From the NCBI RefSeq assembly GCF_003952465.1, contig NZ_CP034448.1, forward strand, positions 1,302,001-1,366,000: 64,000 nucleotides of DNA, written 5' to 3'. The notes under the pieces were generated by a model, which ran no database searches, was not told the DNA's origin, and saw only the letters and a program-made list of their open reading frames with translations. The DNA comes from Mesorhizobium sp. M1B.F.Ca.ET.045.04.1.1. Its GTDB lineage: Bacteria; Pseudomonadota; Alphaproteobacteria; Rhizobiales; Rhizobiaceae. Shown one piece after another: positions 1-8,721 of this stretch. Both the position numbers and the translations under genes were made by a program. How positions within the stretch are numbered: position 1 is the first letter of the stretch; every line of letters begins with the position of its first letter.

Positions 1-3000
1 GAAGATGACGGGCGTCGAGCAAGTCTCCCATCGCAGTCGTCAATTCGGTCAGCGGGTTATCATGTTCTGCCCAAGAAGGCGTCTTTCCAGCAGGGATCGC
101 AAATTGGGTCTTGGCAGCCTCGAATGCTGCAGAAGCCGCAAGGAAGCGGGCTGCCCCATAGCGCATCGTGCTATCTGCTGCACCGCTTCGCAGGCTCGGG
201 GCGGTTGCTTGCAGGAGCGCTTTGAAATCCTCCGTGCCGAGGCCGGGCAGGCGTAGCGTCTGTCGAAGCCTTTCGGCCATCGAGAGTATCTGATCGATAC
301 GGTGGGTGTCGGTATCAAGTGCGGCAAATCCGATCGGCTTCCCAGATAGGATGTTGGCTTCGACAGTGGCCCGGCGGTCCTGCATCAGGCGCAACAGCAG
401 CAAGTCGTGCTGAGGATCGGCTACCCCCTCTGTGACATAGCCTTGAAGCAGCTTCTGGACTTTGCGTTTGCCCAACTGACTGTTTGGCCAGAATGCAGAA
501 GCGGCCTGCTGCCATTGCTGCTCTATGTCCTCCACCCGTATGCGCGCAACGGCAGCCTCGTCATAGCGGGCCGACAGGTCCTTGCGAGACTTGCGATAGT
601 CTCCGATTGCCTCATTGAGAGTGGCGAGGGCTCCCCGCAACTGGGCGAAATCTCGATCAAAGACAATGCTGACGTCATAGCCGGCACTGTCCTGGAGTGC
701 CGCTGCTAGTTTTCGCAGCGCTTCGAGCTCCGCTTTTGACGCGTCGCCTTTGGCGCGCAGGCCGATGCTCACCAGGAAGGCGTCGAGTGCGGTCGCTAGA
801 ACCTCGGACGCATTCTTGAGGGTCTTTGCCCCTTCGAGCAAATTGTCCTGCCAGCCTGACGTCCACTCGGTGACATCTATAAGACGCAAGACCGACCGCA
901 TCTCCACCGACTGAAATGCGAGACCTGTTTCGGCGGCAATATGCTCCAGCGCCAGCCGGTTTGCCTCGTCATGGGAATCGCGCGATGGCCAGGACAATCT
1001 CGGAGCGTGCTGCCGCTTGTTCTTGAGAGCGATGCCGAGCGCCAGATAAGGCGTCAGACCATTGACATGGTGCCGATGCAGCGCTTCGACATAGGCATTC
1101 AGTTCGTCGCGACGGACGCGAAGCCGCTCGTTGATCGCAATCCACTCCGCTGCGTCCACGCGCACGCCGCTTTCCCAGCTGATCCTGAGCTGGGTGAGAA
1201 AGTTGCGTCGGTCCGCCTTGCTGGAATGGAGTTCGAGACAATGCGCGCCCAGGCCATGTTCGCGCAGGCGGCGATACACCACATCGAGCGCCGCCGTCTT
1301 CTCGGCCACAAACAGCACGGTTTTGCCAACTGAAAGACAGTTGGCAATCATGTTGGCAATGGTCTGGCTCTTGCCAGTGCCGGGAGGACCGATGATGACA
1401 AAATCGCGACCCTCAGCGGCGGCAAGACTTGCGGCGGTCTGTGAGGAGTCGGCCGGCAGCAGCAAAACCATGTCGGACGGGGCATAGTGCCGGTCGAGTT
1501 CGCGCTCGTCGCGGAATGATGCGCCATTGCCCTCGAAAGCTATCTCCGGCGTGTCGATCAGATGGCGCACGACACGGTTTTCGCGCAGCGCATCGGTACG
1601 CTCGACCAGATCCTTCCACATGAGAAACTTGGCGAAGGAAAAGGTCGACAGCGCCGTCTCGTCCACCACCTCCATGCCGGGGACGTCGCGCACTGCCTGG
1701 CGCATAAGACCGAGCAGCCTCGGCACATCAACGCCGCTTTCGTCCTCGGGCAGCTCACCGGAAAACTGTGGCAGTTTGAGCTCGAAGTCGCGTTCGAGAA
1801 ACTGCAACAAGGTTGCGTTGAATCGCGGTTCATCTTCATGGAAGCGCAAGGTAAAATGCGATGTTGCGCTGCGGCGCTCGATTTTGACCGGTACGAGCAG
1901 CAATGGCGCGCGATAGCTGCGCTCGTCCTCGGCCTTCTTCTTCCAGCGCAGGAAGCCGACCGCCAGGAAGAGCGTATTCGCGCCGCCCTCGGCAAAATCG
2001 TTGCGCACTTGCCGGTAAAGATCGATCAGCCGGGATTCCAATTGACGCCCATCGAGCGTCGACGGGAGCTCGTCGCGCAGAAGCGCTTCCGCGGCAAAGC
2101 CACGCTGGAGGTCACGTCCGTGCACCTCGCGATAGAGGACAGCATCCCGCTCGCCCAGTGGATTCTGTTCGGGGAGCGAAATCAGCCGGATCGAAGCGCC
2201 TGCCATCAGACGGTCCTCGAGGTAGCCGACGTCAGTACAAAGAAACGGAATTGTCTTCTTGGAGTCCGGAAAATTGAGCAGGCGGTTCCGCAGTGTCAAA
2301 TCGAGGAGCTTTTTCTGCCAGCGGTCGATCCGTCCGGCCGCTGTCGTCGGCTTTACCTCGACGATCTCGACCGGCAGGGCTACCACGGCCGGTGCGGCTG
2401 GCAACGGCAACGCGATTTCGGTTGCCGCCTCTGCATCCACGCTGCGGCGCGTCGGTTCGTGCGAAGCAAGCGGTGTGATGCCGCCGCTGCGCGAGCGGCG
2501 TATATCGATGGCTGCGACAAAGGTGGCTACCTGCGTTTCGTCGAGCCGCTGTTCGATTGCGTGTTGGGCAGCCTCCAACGTCATCGCCGGCCGATGCGTC
2601 ACGCCTGTCGTCTCAAACACGATGAGTTCGCGCGATGCCAGCGCCTTGCGGACCTCCATGGCATCGGGTTCAATGGCGTTGGCGAGCGTCCTTTGTGTCA
2701 TCCAGACGCCGACGGCCGCGTGTCCCTGAAACATCAAAACGACGGGATGCAAGCCCGTCGCCTCCAGGGCGGACGCGAATAACAGACTGGTATCGAGACA
2801 GGTTGCCAGCTTTTCTGCCGTAATAATTGAGGGACGTCGAATTTTTTGGCCGCGGCTTTCGAAGCTCGCAGGTGGCTCTGCATAATGCAGCGATAGGCCA
2901 GCAATGGCCGAATAAATTGCGGCCGCCAGCATGAATGCGCGTTGCGGATTGCCGCTTTGATAGCCATCGAGGCTGGAAGGATGACCATGCGCTGCGAGCA

Positions 3001-3496
3001 GCTCCGCTGCGGAACGCAGCAGTCCTGCGATCGCCGGGTCGTTCGGCATGACGAATGCGGCGAGCAATTGCGCCATATCGACGACGCCACCCCATTCGTC
3101 GCGGGCAAGCAGGCGCACCGCAACGCGCTGCTCGGCCAGCACTGCGCCTCCTGAGGTTAGGCGCAACGTTATCTCCCCGCGCTCAGCCTCGTTGAGACCG
3201 GCCAGATAGCCGGCGTCGAGATCGATTTTTCGATCGCTTAAGGGAAGCCGGTCGCCAGCAACGATCCGATCAATTGTCCAGCTTTTGGCGCGCAAAAAAG
3301 GGGGGTTCGATGTCAGCTCGAGAGTGCATTTTTCGAAACCCTGCTGGGTCGGGTTGTTGAGCGCGATAGACCGGATCACCGGAATAGCATTTTGGAAGGA
3401 CGCATATGTAAAGCTGGCGGCGATGTCCGCCACGACTTCTATTACGGGCGCGGCTGATATACCGGCAGCATCGCCAGTCTCCGAACTCGTTTCCAT
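1..3496 (-). CDS. DUF4011-type superfamily I helicase (3' end outside window)
   Basis: The minus strand is open without a stop from 3496 to the window edge (about 1165 codons). The ATG at 3496 follows a purine-rich AGGGGATGGGG. Residues 1-380 look like the N-terminal module of this family. Around residue 387 comes WQKKLLDLTLRNRLLNF, the hallmark of DUF4011 proteins. Near residue 700 is the Walker A stretch GPPGTGKSQTIANMI, followed by VLFVAEKTAALDVV and CLELHS, typical of the large SF1 DEAD/UvrD-like helicases that often sit in restriction and defence islands. The C-terminal helicase and DUF3320 parts would lie outside the window. Its role as a defence helicase or nuclease is inferred from the family and from the neighbours. 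Confidence 0.85.
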   Translation of the reverse strand, partial: METSSETGDAAGISAAPVIEVVADIAASFTYASFQNAIPVIRSIALNNPTQQGFEKCTLELTSNPPFLRAKSWTIDRIVAGDRLPLSDRKIDLDAGYLAGLNEAERGEITLRLTSGGAVLAEQRVAVRLLARDEWGGVVDMAQLLAAFVMPNDPAIAGLLRSAAELLAAHGHPSSLDGYQSGNPQRAFMLAAAIYSAIAGLSLHYAEPPASFESRGQKIRRPSIITAEKLATCLDTSLLFASALEATGLHPVVLMFQGHAAVGVWMTQRTLANAIEPDAMEVRKALASRELIVFETTGVTHRPAMTLEAAQHAIEQRLDETQVATFVAAIDIRRSRSGGITPLASHEPTRRSVDAEAATEIALPLPAAPAVVALPVEIVEVKPTTAAGRIDRWQKKLLDLTLRNRLLNFPDSKKTIPFLCTDVGYLEDRLMAGASIRLISLPEQNPLGERDAVLYREVHGRDLQRGFAAEALLRDELPSTLDGRQLESRLIDLYRQVRNDFAEGGANTLFLAVGFLRWKKKAEDERSYRAPLLLVPVKIERRSATSHFTLRFHEDEPRFNATLLQFLERDFELKLPQFSGELPEDESGVDVPRLLGLMRQAVRDVPGMEVVDETALSTFSFAKFLMWKDLVERTDALRENRVVRHLIDTPEIAFEGNGASFRDERELDRHYAPSDMVLLLPADSSQTAASLAAAEGRDFVIIGPPGTGKSQTIANMIANCLSVGKTVLFVAEKTAALDVVYRRLREHGLGAHCLELHSSKADRRNFLTQLRISWESGVRVDAAEWIAINERLRVRRDELNAYVEALHRHHVNGLTPYLALGIALKNKRQHAPRLSWPSRDSHDEANRLALEHIAAETGLAFQSVEMRSVLRLIDVTEWTSGWQDNLLEGAKTLKNASEVLATALDAFLVSIGLRAKGDASKAELEALRKLAAALQDSAGYDVSIVFDRDFAQLRGALATLNEAIGDYRKSRKDLSARYDEAAVARIRVEDIEQQWQQAASAFWPNSQLGKRKVQKLLQGYVTEGVADPQHDLLLLRLMQDRRATVEANILSGKPIGFAALDTDTHRIDQILSMAERLRQTLRLPGLGTEDFKALLQATAPSLRSGAADSTMRYGAARFLAASAAFEAAKTQFAIPAGKTPSWAEHDNPLTELTTAMGDLLDARHL

Positions 3497-4166
3497 ACCC
3501 CATCCCCTATTTTCATTTACGATAGAACTTTGCCGCCAGAATTTGAAAGTAAATTCTCGGTATGGTCGCCGCTTATGTCCAGCAGCATAGATTTCTAAAA
3601 GTGTTACCGCCCAGATAACGGTCGAAATGGAGACAGGCGATAATCGGTCGTCACGATTGGAGGGGATCCAAAAGTCGCGGAAATCGGAGCGCCGGCGCAC
3701 GCTGCTGAAACCCAAGACGGGCAGGACGTCATCCGCAAATGTGTGGCGGTCCGGGCGCCATGGACCAAGCGTTGCGCGCCTATCGCGAGCGCTGTCGTGG
3801 CGCCTATCGCGGACTCGGACCCAGCCCGACAGTGACGGCGAACCTCGATCGGCCTATCGGTGAGGCGGTCGAATTCCGCCCATAGACTATCGAAAGGCAC
3901 GCACTTCCAGCTCTATCTCCTCGTACGCGTTGCCGGCTACCTAAATTCGTGCGCGCGGTCCAATGCCTTTGATTGCTGATGTCGTTGTGGAGACGTTTGA
4001 TCGCTGAAGCATTTGTTTGCTGACCTAGCGGCGCGGGGGGAGGTCATTTATTGGGTACATCTCCAGCACTCTATGTGCGATCGCGAGGAAAATTTGTCCA
4101 GACAAGCGAATTCATCGAATCTGGACTAATCAATAAGTATAATGATGGTAAGATTCGGGGGCAGGA
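3497..4166. other. Intergenic region between divergent defence-type genes
   Basis: About 670 bases separate the start of the minus-strand helicase from the start of the plus-strand RloC-like gene. It must hold both promoters. I see no recognisable gene, repeat or RNA in it; the short open frames here look like chance. Confidence 0.4.
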
Positions 4167-6851
4167 ATGGCCGAGGTTGGACTTTTGGAATGGGCGGATA
4201 AGCAGCCCGACTGGATTAGGGATGCCTTAAGAAGACACGCCGCGCGGCCGGGCTTCAACCTCGAGCAGGAGGATAAGGCCGGTGTAACAGCTCGGGTCCG
4301 CCACGTCGGTGGATTTACCGCTGATCTGCCCGAATGCTCTCCGCTCTCGGCGGAGCATTTGAGGGCCAACAGTTCGAACGAGCCGCGCGCGGTGCTTTGC
4401 TCACTCGGCCCCGTCAAGCATTTGAACCGCCTCGCCGAAGAGCAGCAACTGCGTTTCGCCACCGATGGCATCACCATTATCTACGGCGACAATGGAAGCG
4501 GAAAGAGCGGCTATTGCCGGATCGCGAAGAAGCTTTGCCGTAGTCTGACGGCGGATGATCTTCTTGGCAACGTGTTCGAGATCGGCACCAAACCGCCAGC
4601 CGAAGTGCTTGTCCGGTTTCTCGAAGAGGGTGCTACGGAACCGACCCCCATAACCTGGAAGGACGGAACGCTGCCCCCCGCGTCAATTGCACGGATCTCC
4701 GTTTTCGACTCCGCGAACGCTCGCCTCTACGTCGATAAGCAAAACCGTATCGGTTTTCTGCCCGCAGCCATCGCGCTTCTCGAAAGCCATGGACGTCACC
4801 GCACCGAGCTCGAAGCCGACTTCCGGGAAGAAATCAAAGCGATCGAAAAGAACCTAAAGACACCATTGCCGAGTGGGTACACAGCTGCCGGCGCGGTCGT
4901 AAAGCTGCTGGCTCGTCTCGAAATCAAGTCAAAGGACGTGATGCCTTCCGCAGCCGAAATCAAAAACCTCGCTGCCCTCTCAGAGCAGGACATGGCTGAT
5001 CTCGCTGGCCTCGAACAGGCTCTGGCAAGCGACCCTTCAACGATGGCGACAAAGCGTCGGCGTGCCAAGGCGGCCTTGGAAAAACTGCTGACTGCATCTG
5101 AACAGATCGACGCGGCTCTCTCAGCGGCGGCCCTCGAGATTTATCGCAATCTATATGCAACAGCCGATTCTACAGCGCAGGCTGCACAACTTGCCGCCTC
5201 AGGAGCGTTCGCGACTATGCCGTTGAGCGGCGTTGGGCTTTCTCCCTGGCGGTATATGTTCGACCATGCACGAGCCTATTTAGCGAGCGTCACTGGCATC
5301 GATCATCAGCACTTGCCAGATCAGGAAGGCGATCGTTGCATGCTCTGCCAGGAGCCGATGACGGCGGACGCCGCGGGGCGGATCCAATCCTTCAATGACT
5401 TCGTAACGGGCGCCGCAAATAAGGCGGCGCAAGTCGCATCTATTGCCCATGAAGAGGCCCTGCGCCAAATCAAAGGACTCACCATTGCGACCGGGGAGGC
5501 GGTTGAGGCGGCTCTCGGAGAGTTTGGCGATCTGTCCGCCGCACGCAAGGCGATGGTGGCCCTGATCTCGGCATATTATGTCGAGGCAGGTAAAAGGCGT
5601 GATGCAATTGTCGTTGCGGCTGCGCTGTCCGAGTACGCTGCGTTCCCGCAACTTGCGGCGCCAGTTGCATCGAAACTCCGAACGGAGGCGGAGGCGCTAG
5701 AGGCCGAAGCGCTGACGGACGACAAGGCAGCGGCCGACGACGGGAACCGCGCTACCGATCGAGCTCGTCGCGATACACTCAAGGATCGGAAAAAACTGGG
5801 CGACGATCTCACCATCGTTCTCGCGCGCTTGGCGAATCTCGAAGAGCGGCGCAAGCTTCTCTCATGCTGCGATGCTGTCGAAACAGGCTCGGTGTCACGG
5901 CAGATGACGTCGCTTCGACGAAGCCTCGTCATGCAGGATCTCGAAAAGCGCGTCGTCGCCGAGATTGAGACTCTGGCGTTAACGCACATCCCGTTCGCAG
6001 TTAATGATCGTAGTCAAGATGGGCAGAGCTATTTCGAGGTCGGGCTCAACGCGGCAAAAGCGATCTCAAACAGCAAGGTCTTAAGCGAAGGAGAGCAGCG
6101 CGCGCTTGCCCTGGCCTGTTTCTTAGCCGAGGTCGGAGGAGACACATCGCGTCAAGGCATGATCATCGACGACCCCGTGTCATCTCTCGACCATGTTCGG
6201 ATCAGGCGGGTCGCGGCAAGGCTCGTAAAAGAAGCGGCCACAGGACGTCAGATTATTATTTTCACCCATAATCTTCTGTTCTTCAACGAGGTGGTTGACG
6301 CAGCTGCGCAGGCCAATCCGCCGATTCCCCTTGTTCGAAACTACATCAACAAGTCCGAATCTGCCGGTTTTGGCTTGATTAGCGAAACTGACGAGCCGTG
6401 GATCGCACAGTCTGTCACGAAGCGCATCGAGACTCTCAAGACGCGCCTGAAGAGCTTCGACGGCGCCACTGATTTCACCACCGATGCTTGGCGAAGGTCA
6501 GCGAAGGATTTCTACAGCGATCTTCGGGAAACCTGGGAGAGGCTCGTTGAAGAAATCCTGCTCGGTAAAGTCGTCGAGCGATTTAACAGCGATGTCAAGA
6601 CACAGAGCCTGAAGGGTGTGGTGGTCGAGGACGAAGACCACAAGCGAATCTATTGGGCCATGAAGCGAGTTTCGGAGCGTTCTGGACATGACATGGCGTC
6701 CGCCAAGGCCATTCCAGTTCCAACACCAAACGATATGAAGAGCGATCTTGATGGAATTGACCAATATCGTATCGACACCACCAAACGAAAAAAGGATGCC
6801 GAAAAGCGCCGGATTGAATTCGAACAGCCTCCCAAGGCGACTGTACTCTAG
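4167..6851 (+). CDS. RloC/PrrC-like AAA (SMC-type) ATPase with candidate anticodon-nuclease tail
   Basis: This 894-residue protein has a split ABC/SMC-type ATPase head. Walker A GDNGSGKSGY lies near residue 107, the signature LSEGEQRALALACFLAEV near 638, Walker B IIDDPVSSLDH near 665 and the H-loop FTHN near 699. The middle is coiled-coil rich and carries CMLC near 391, which resembles the zinc hook of RloC. The last 110 residues contain R-x3-E (RETWE, near 785) and a later His (SGHD, 54 residues after the Arg). That is the same Arg/Glu/His order as the PrrC/RloC tRNA anticodon nuclease triad. The family (AAA_13) is linked to phage defence. Nuclease activity is inference; the ATPase assignment is firm. 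Confidence 0.75.
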   Translation: MAEVGLLEWADKQPDWIRDALRRHAARPGFNLEQEDKAGVTARVRHVGGFTADLPECSPLSAEHLRANSSNEPRAVLCSLGPVKHLNRLAEEQQLRFATDGITIIYGDNGSGKSGYCRIAKKLCRSLTADDLLGNVFEIGTKPPAEVLVRFLEEGATEPTPITWKDGTLPPASIARISVFDSANARLYVDKQNRIGFLPAAIALLESHGRHRTELEADFREEIKAIEKNLKTPLPSGYTAAGAVVKLLARLEIKSKDVMPSAAEIKNLAALSEQDMADLAGLEQALASDPSTMATKRRRAKAALEKLLTASEQIDAALSAAALEIYRNLYATADSTAQAAQLAASGAFATMPLSGVGLSPWRYMFDHARAYLASVTGIDHQHLPDQEGDRCMLCQEPMTADAAGRIQSFNDFVTGAANKAAQVASIAHEEALRQIKGLTIATGEAVEAALGEFGDLSAARKAMVALISAYYVEAGKRRDAIVVAAALSEYAAFPQLAAPVASKLRTEAEALEAEALTDDKAAADDGNRATDRARRDTLKDRKKLGDDLTIVLARLANLEERRKLLSCCDAVETGSVSRQMTSLRRSLVMQDLEKRVVAEIETLALTHIPFAVNDRSQDGQSYFEVGLNAAKAISNSKVLSEGEQRALALACFLAEVGGDTSRQGMIIDDPVSSLDHVRIRRVAARLVKEAATGRQIIIFTHNLLFFNEVVDAAAQANPPIPLVRNYINKSESAGFGLISETDEPWIAQSVTKRIETLKTRLKSFDGATDFTTDAWRRSAKDFYSDLRETWERLVEEILLGKVVERFNSDVKTQSLKGVVVEDEDHKRIYWAMKRVSERSGHDMASAKAIPVPTPNDMKSDLDGIDQYRIDTTKRKKDAEKRRIEFEQPPKATVL

Positions 6852-6872
6852 CCTAATGACTATTGTCGTGTA

Positions 6873-7202
6873 TTACTGGCCCTCACTGGCTTCATCCTGC
6901 TGCGCATGCCGGTGTCCGCCTGCCGCGGGCGAAGCCGACGTGACGAGGAAGTATCGCGAGGGCGCCAAGCCATCAATGGCTGTGCGCTCGCTCTTCATCT
7001 TGGATTTCAGCGCCGAGAAGCCTGACCGCTGGTAGTGCTTCGCCTGCACAATGTCGCCGCCGGCAAGGGCATGTCGACCATCCATCGCGTCGTCCGGTCC
7101 CTCGGGAAAGGCCTCGAAACGCTTGTCGATCTCGCGACCTACGAGGTCGCGGGCCAAATCCTCAAACTCGTTATGGGACAAACTCGAGAAATCATAAGCC
7201 AT
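6873..7202 (-). pseudogene. Truncated restriction-endonuclease-like gene (N-terminal fragment)
   Basis: From the ATG at 7202 the minus strand encodes MAYDFSSLSHNEFEDLARDL, then DGRH and IVQAKHYQRSGFSALKS. This is the start of a family in which an N-terminal Mrr-like nuclease domain (D...QxK core) precedes a large NTPase part. The homology breaks off after about 85 residues, and the remaining open frame (SPAAGGHRHAQQ...) is unlike the family. So the NTPase part is missing and the gene is probably dead. It is convergent with the RloC-like gene, which ends 22 bases away. Confidence 0.6.
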
Positions 7203-7381
7203 GCGCCCAGATTGAGTGCCCATTTGGTGGGCAGACAAGCAACCGGGGGCACAATTGCGTCGTGCCTCTCCATTACCAACAAAAAGATAAACGCGCTTTC
7301 CAGGCGATGCGGTCGGATGATCGTTTCGCGCTTGGCAAAAGCGAACGGATTAGTCTATGGCTCTCGGCGGGGGGGCGAGTT

Positions 7382-8719
7382 ATGCGACGGGTGCGAATCC
7401 TTCAAGTAGGCGATATTCACTATCCGGATTGGCATCCTTCCTCTAGCAACATCGATGCCAAGGATAGCAAGTTCGCTCCGAAAATAACGCAGAAGCTACG
7501 CGCGTCTTCGCTGCGTGCCGTCTTGACGAAGCTTCGGCGGCTGACGACTTCGAAGCCCTTGGATTCGATCGCCTTCATGGGGGATTTCACGAGCCGTGGC
7601 GACAAGACTTTCATTGCTTCGGCATTCCAGCATTTCACGTTGCTCTGCCGCGCACAGGGGCGCAGTTCAAAGGCGCTTCCGTTGATATTCGTACCGGGAA
7701 ATCACGATGTGAACCGTGATGACGCGCGCGAACTTGGACCGACTGAGAAATTCAGCGAAATGGCGAGTTTAGCCGCCCGCTTGGGTTGGCAGACCGTTCC
7801 CGTGGACCAACCCGTGCACTTCAGACTTCCGACAGGATCCGCAGGCGCAAACTTCATCCTCGTCAACACAGCGATAGGCAGTTGGGAGCTTCAGAACCTT
7901 CCCGCGTTCCTTCGTGATCGTCTCGAGGCACTCGGTCCTTCTACAGAACCTGTAGATCTCGGCTCGCCGGACACCTCGGGACATTCGCCCGCGACACCTC
8001 CCAGCGATCCAGACAAGGAGGCGTCCGACGACGAGTATTACGGTCAGATGGACACGCCATACATCTCGCGTGAGATGCTTGCAGGCCTACAGGAATTGCT
8101 CCAGCAGCCCGACATGCGTTACGGCATCATGATCGGCCATCACAATCTGCTGCCACAAAAGACTCCGCGCATTACGCCATACGCGGAGATGCTCAACAGC
8201 GGATTTGTCAGAACTCAGCTGCTGCAGGGCAACAAGCCTATCGTCTACCTGCATGGACACATACATGCCGATCCGGTCGAGATCGTCAACGATCCAAGGT
8301 TTCCGGACGGCAAATTGATCTGCATCTCAGCACCAGAGATACAGTCAGGTTTCAATGAGCTCGTCTTCTTCACGACCGATCAGGGAGAGCTCGTCGGCAT
8401 CCGACTTATACCCTACCGCACCAATGTCGCCGACGGGACGGTCATGGAAGGCGAACATTGCTTCATCTCGACTATGTCCAACGGCAAGGCCTTTCTGAAC
8501 AACGACACGTTTGACCTGATGCGCCGACTGCGCGACCATGCCACCAGGCGCGGGAATGGGTTACTCTTCTGGGACGAGATCACTGAGATTGCCGCCTCCG
8601 CCGAGCTCGGGCTAGATTTGGAAGACTCTCTTCTGATGCTCCAAGCGGCGCGCTTCGTCGAGATAGACGGCCTCACGAAGGCAAACTCGGCTTGGCGCAT
8701 TAAGGTAAGGGACGAATAG
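7382..8719 (+). CDS. Calcineurin-like metallophosphoesterase, first gene of a three-gene operon
   Basis: The 445-residue product has all the motifs of a binuclear-metal phosphoesterase: GDIH (residues 10-13), GDF near 68, GNHD near 106, GHHN near 251 and HGHIH near 291. The C-terminal 120 residues form an extra domain that I do not recognise. I chose the ATG at 7382 because the DIH strand starts nine residues in and a G-rich stretch precedes it; the frame is open further upstream, so a start as early as 7262 is possible. The stop is two bases before the ATPase gene, so the two are co-transcribed. Substrate unknown (nucleic acid, cyclic nucleotide or phosphoprotein are all possible). Confidence 0.8.
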   Translation: MRRVRILQVGDIHYPDWHPSSSNIDAKDSKFAPKITQKLRASSLRAVLTKLRRLTTSKPLDSIAFMGDFTSRGDKTFIASAFQHFTLLCRAQGRSSKALPLIFVPGNHDVNRDDARELGPTEKFSEMASLAARLGWQTVPVDQPVHFRLPTGSAGANFILVNTAIGSWELQNLPAFLRDRLEALGPSTEPVDLGSPDTSGHSPATPPSDPDKEASDDEYYGQMDTPYISREMLAGLQELLQQPDMRYGIMIGHHNLLPQKTPRITPYAEMLNSGFVRTQLLQGNKPIVYLHGHIHADPVEIVNDPRFPDGKLICISAPEIQSGFNELVFFTTDQGELVGIRLIPYRTNVADGTVMEGEHCFISTMSNGKAFLNNDTFDLMRRLRDHATRRGNGLLFWDEITEIAASAELGLDLEDSLLMLQAARFVEIDGLTKANSAWRIKVRDE

Positions 8720-8721
8720 AG

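Noticed and set aside
1562..2782. Long plus-strand open frame (406 codons) opposite the helicase gene
   Set aside because: The other strand has a continuous frame with clear DUF4011 and Walker motifs. The plus-strand protein has no motifs and an odd composition, as expected for an antisense shadow.
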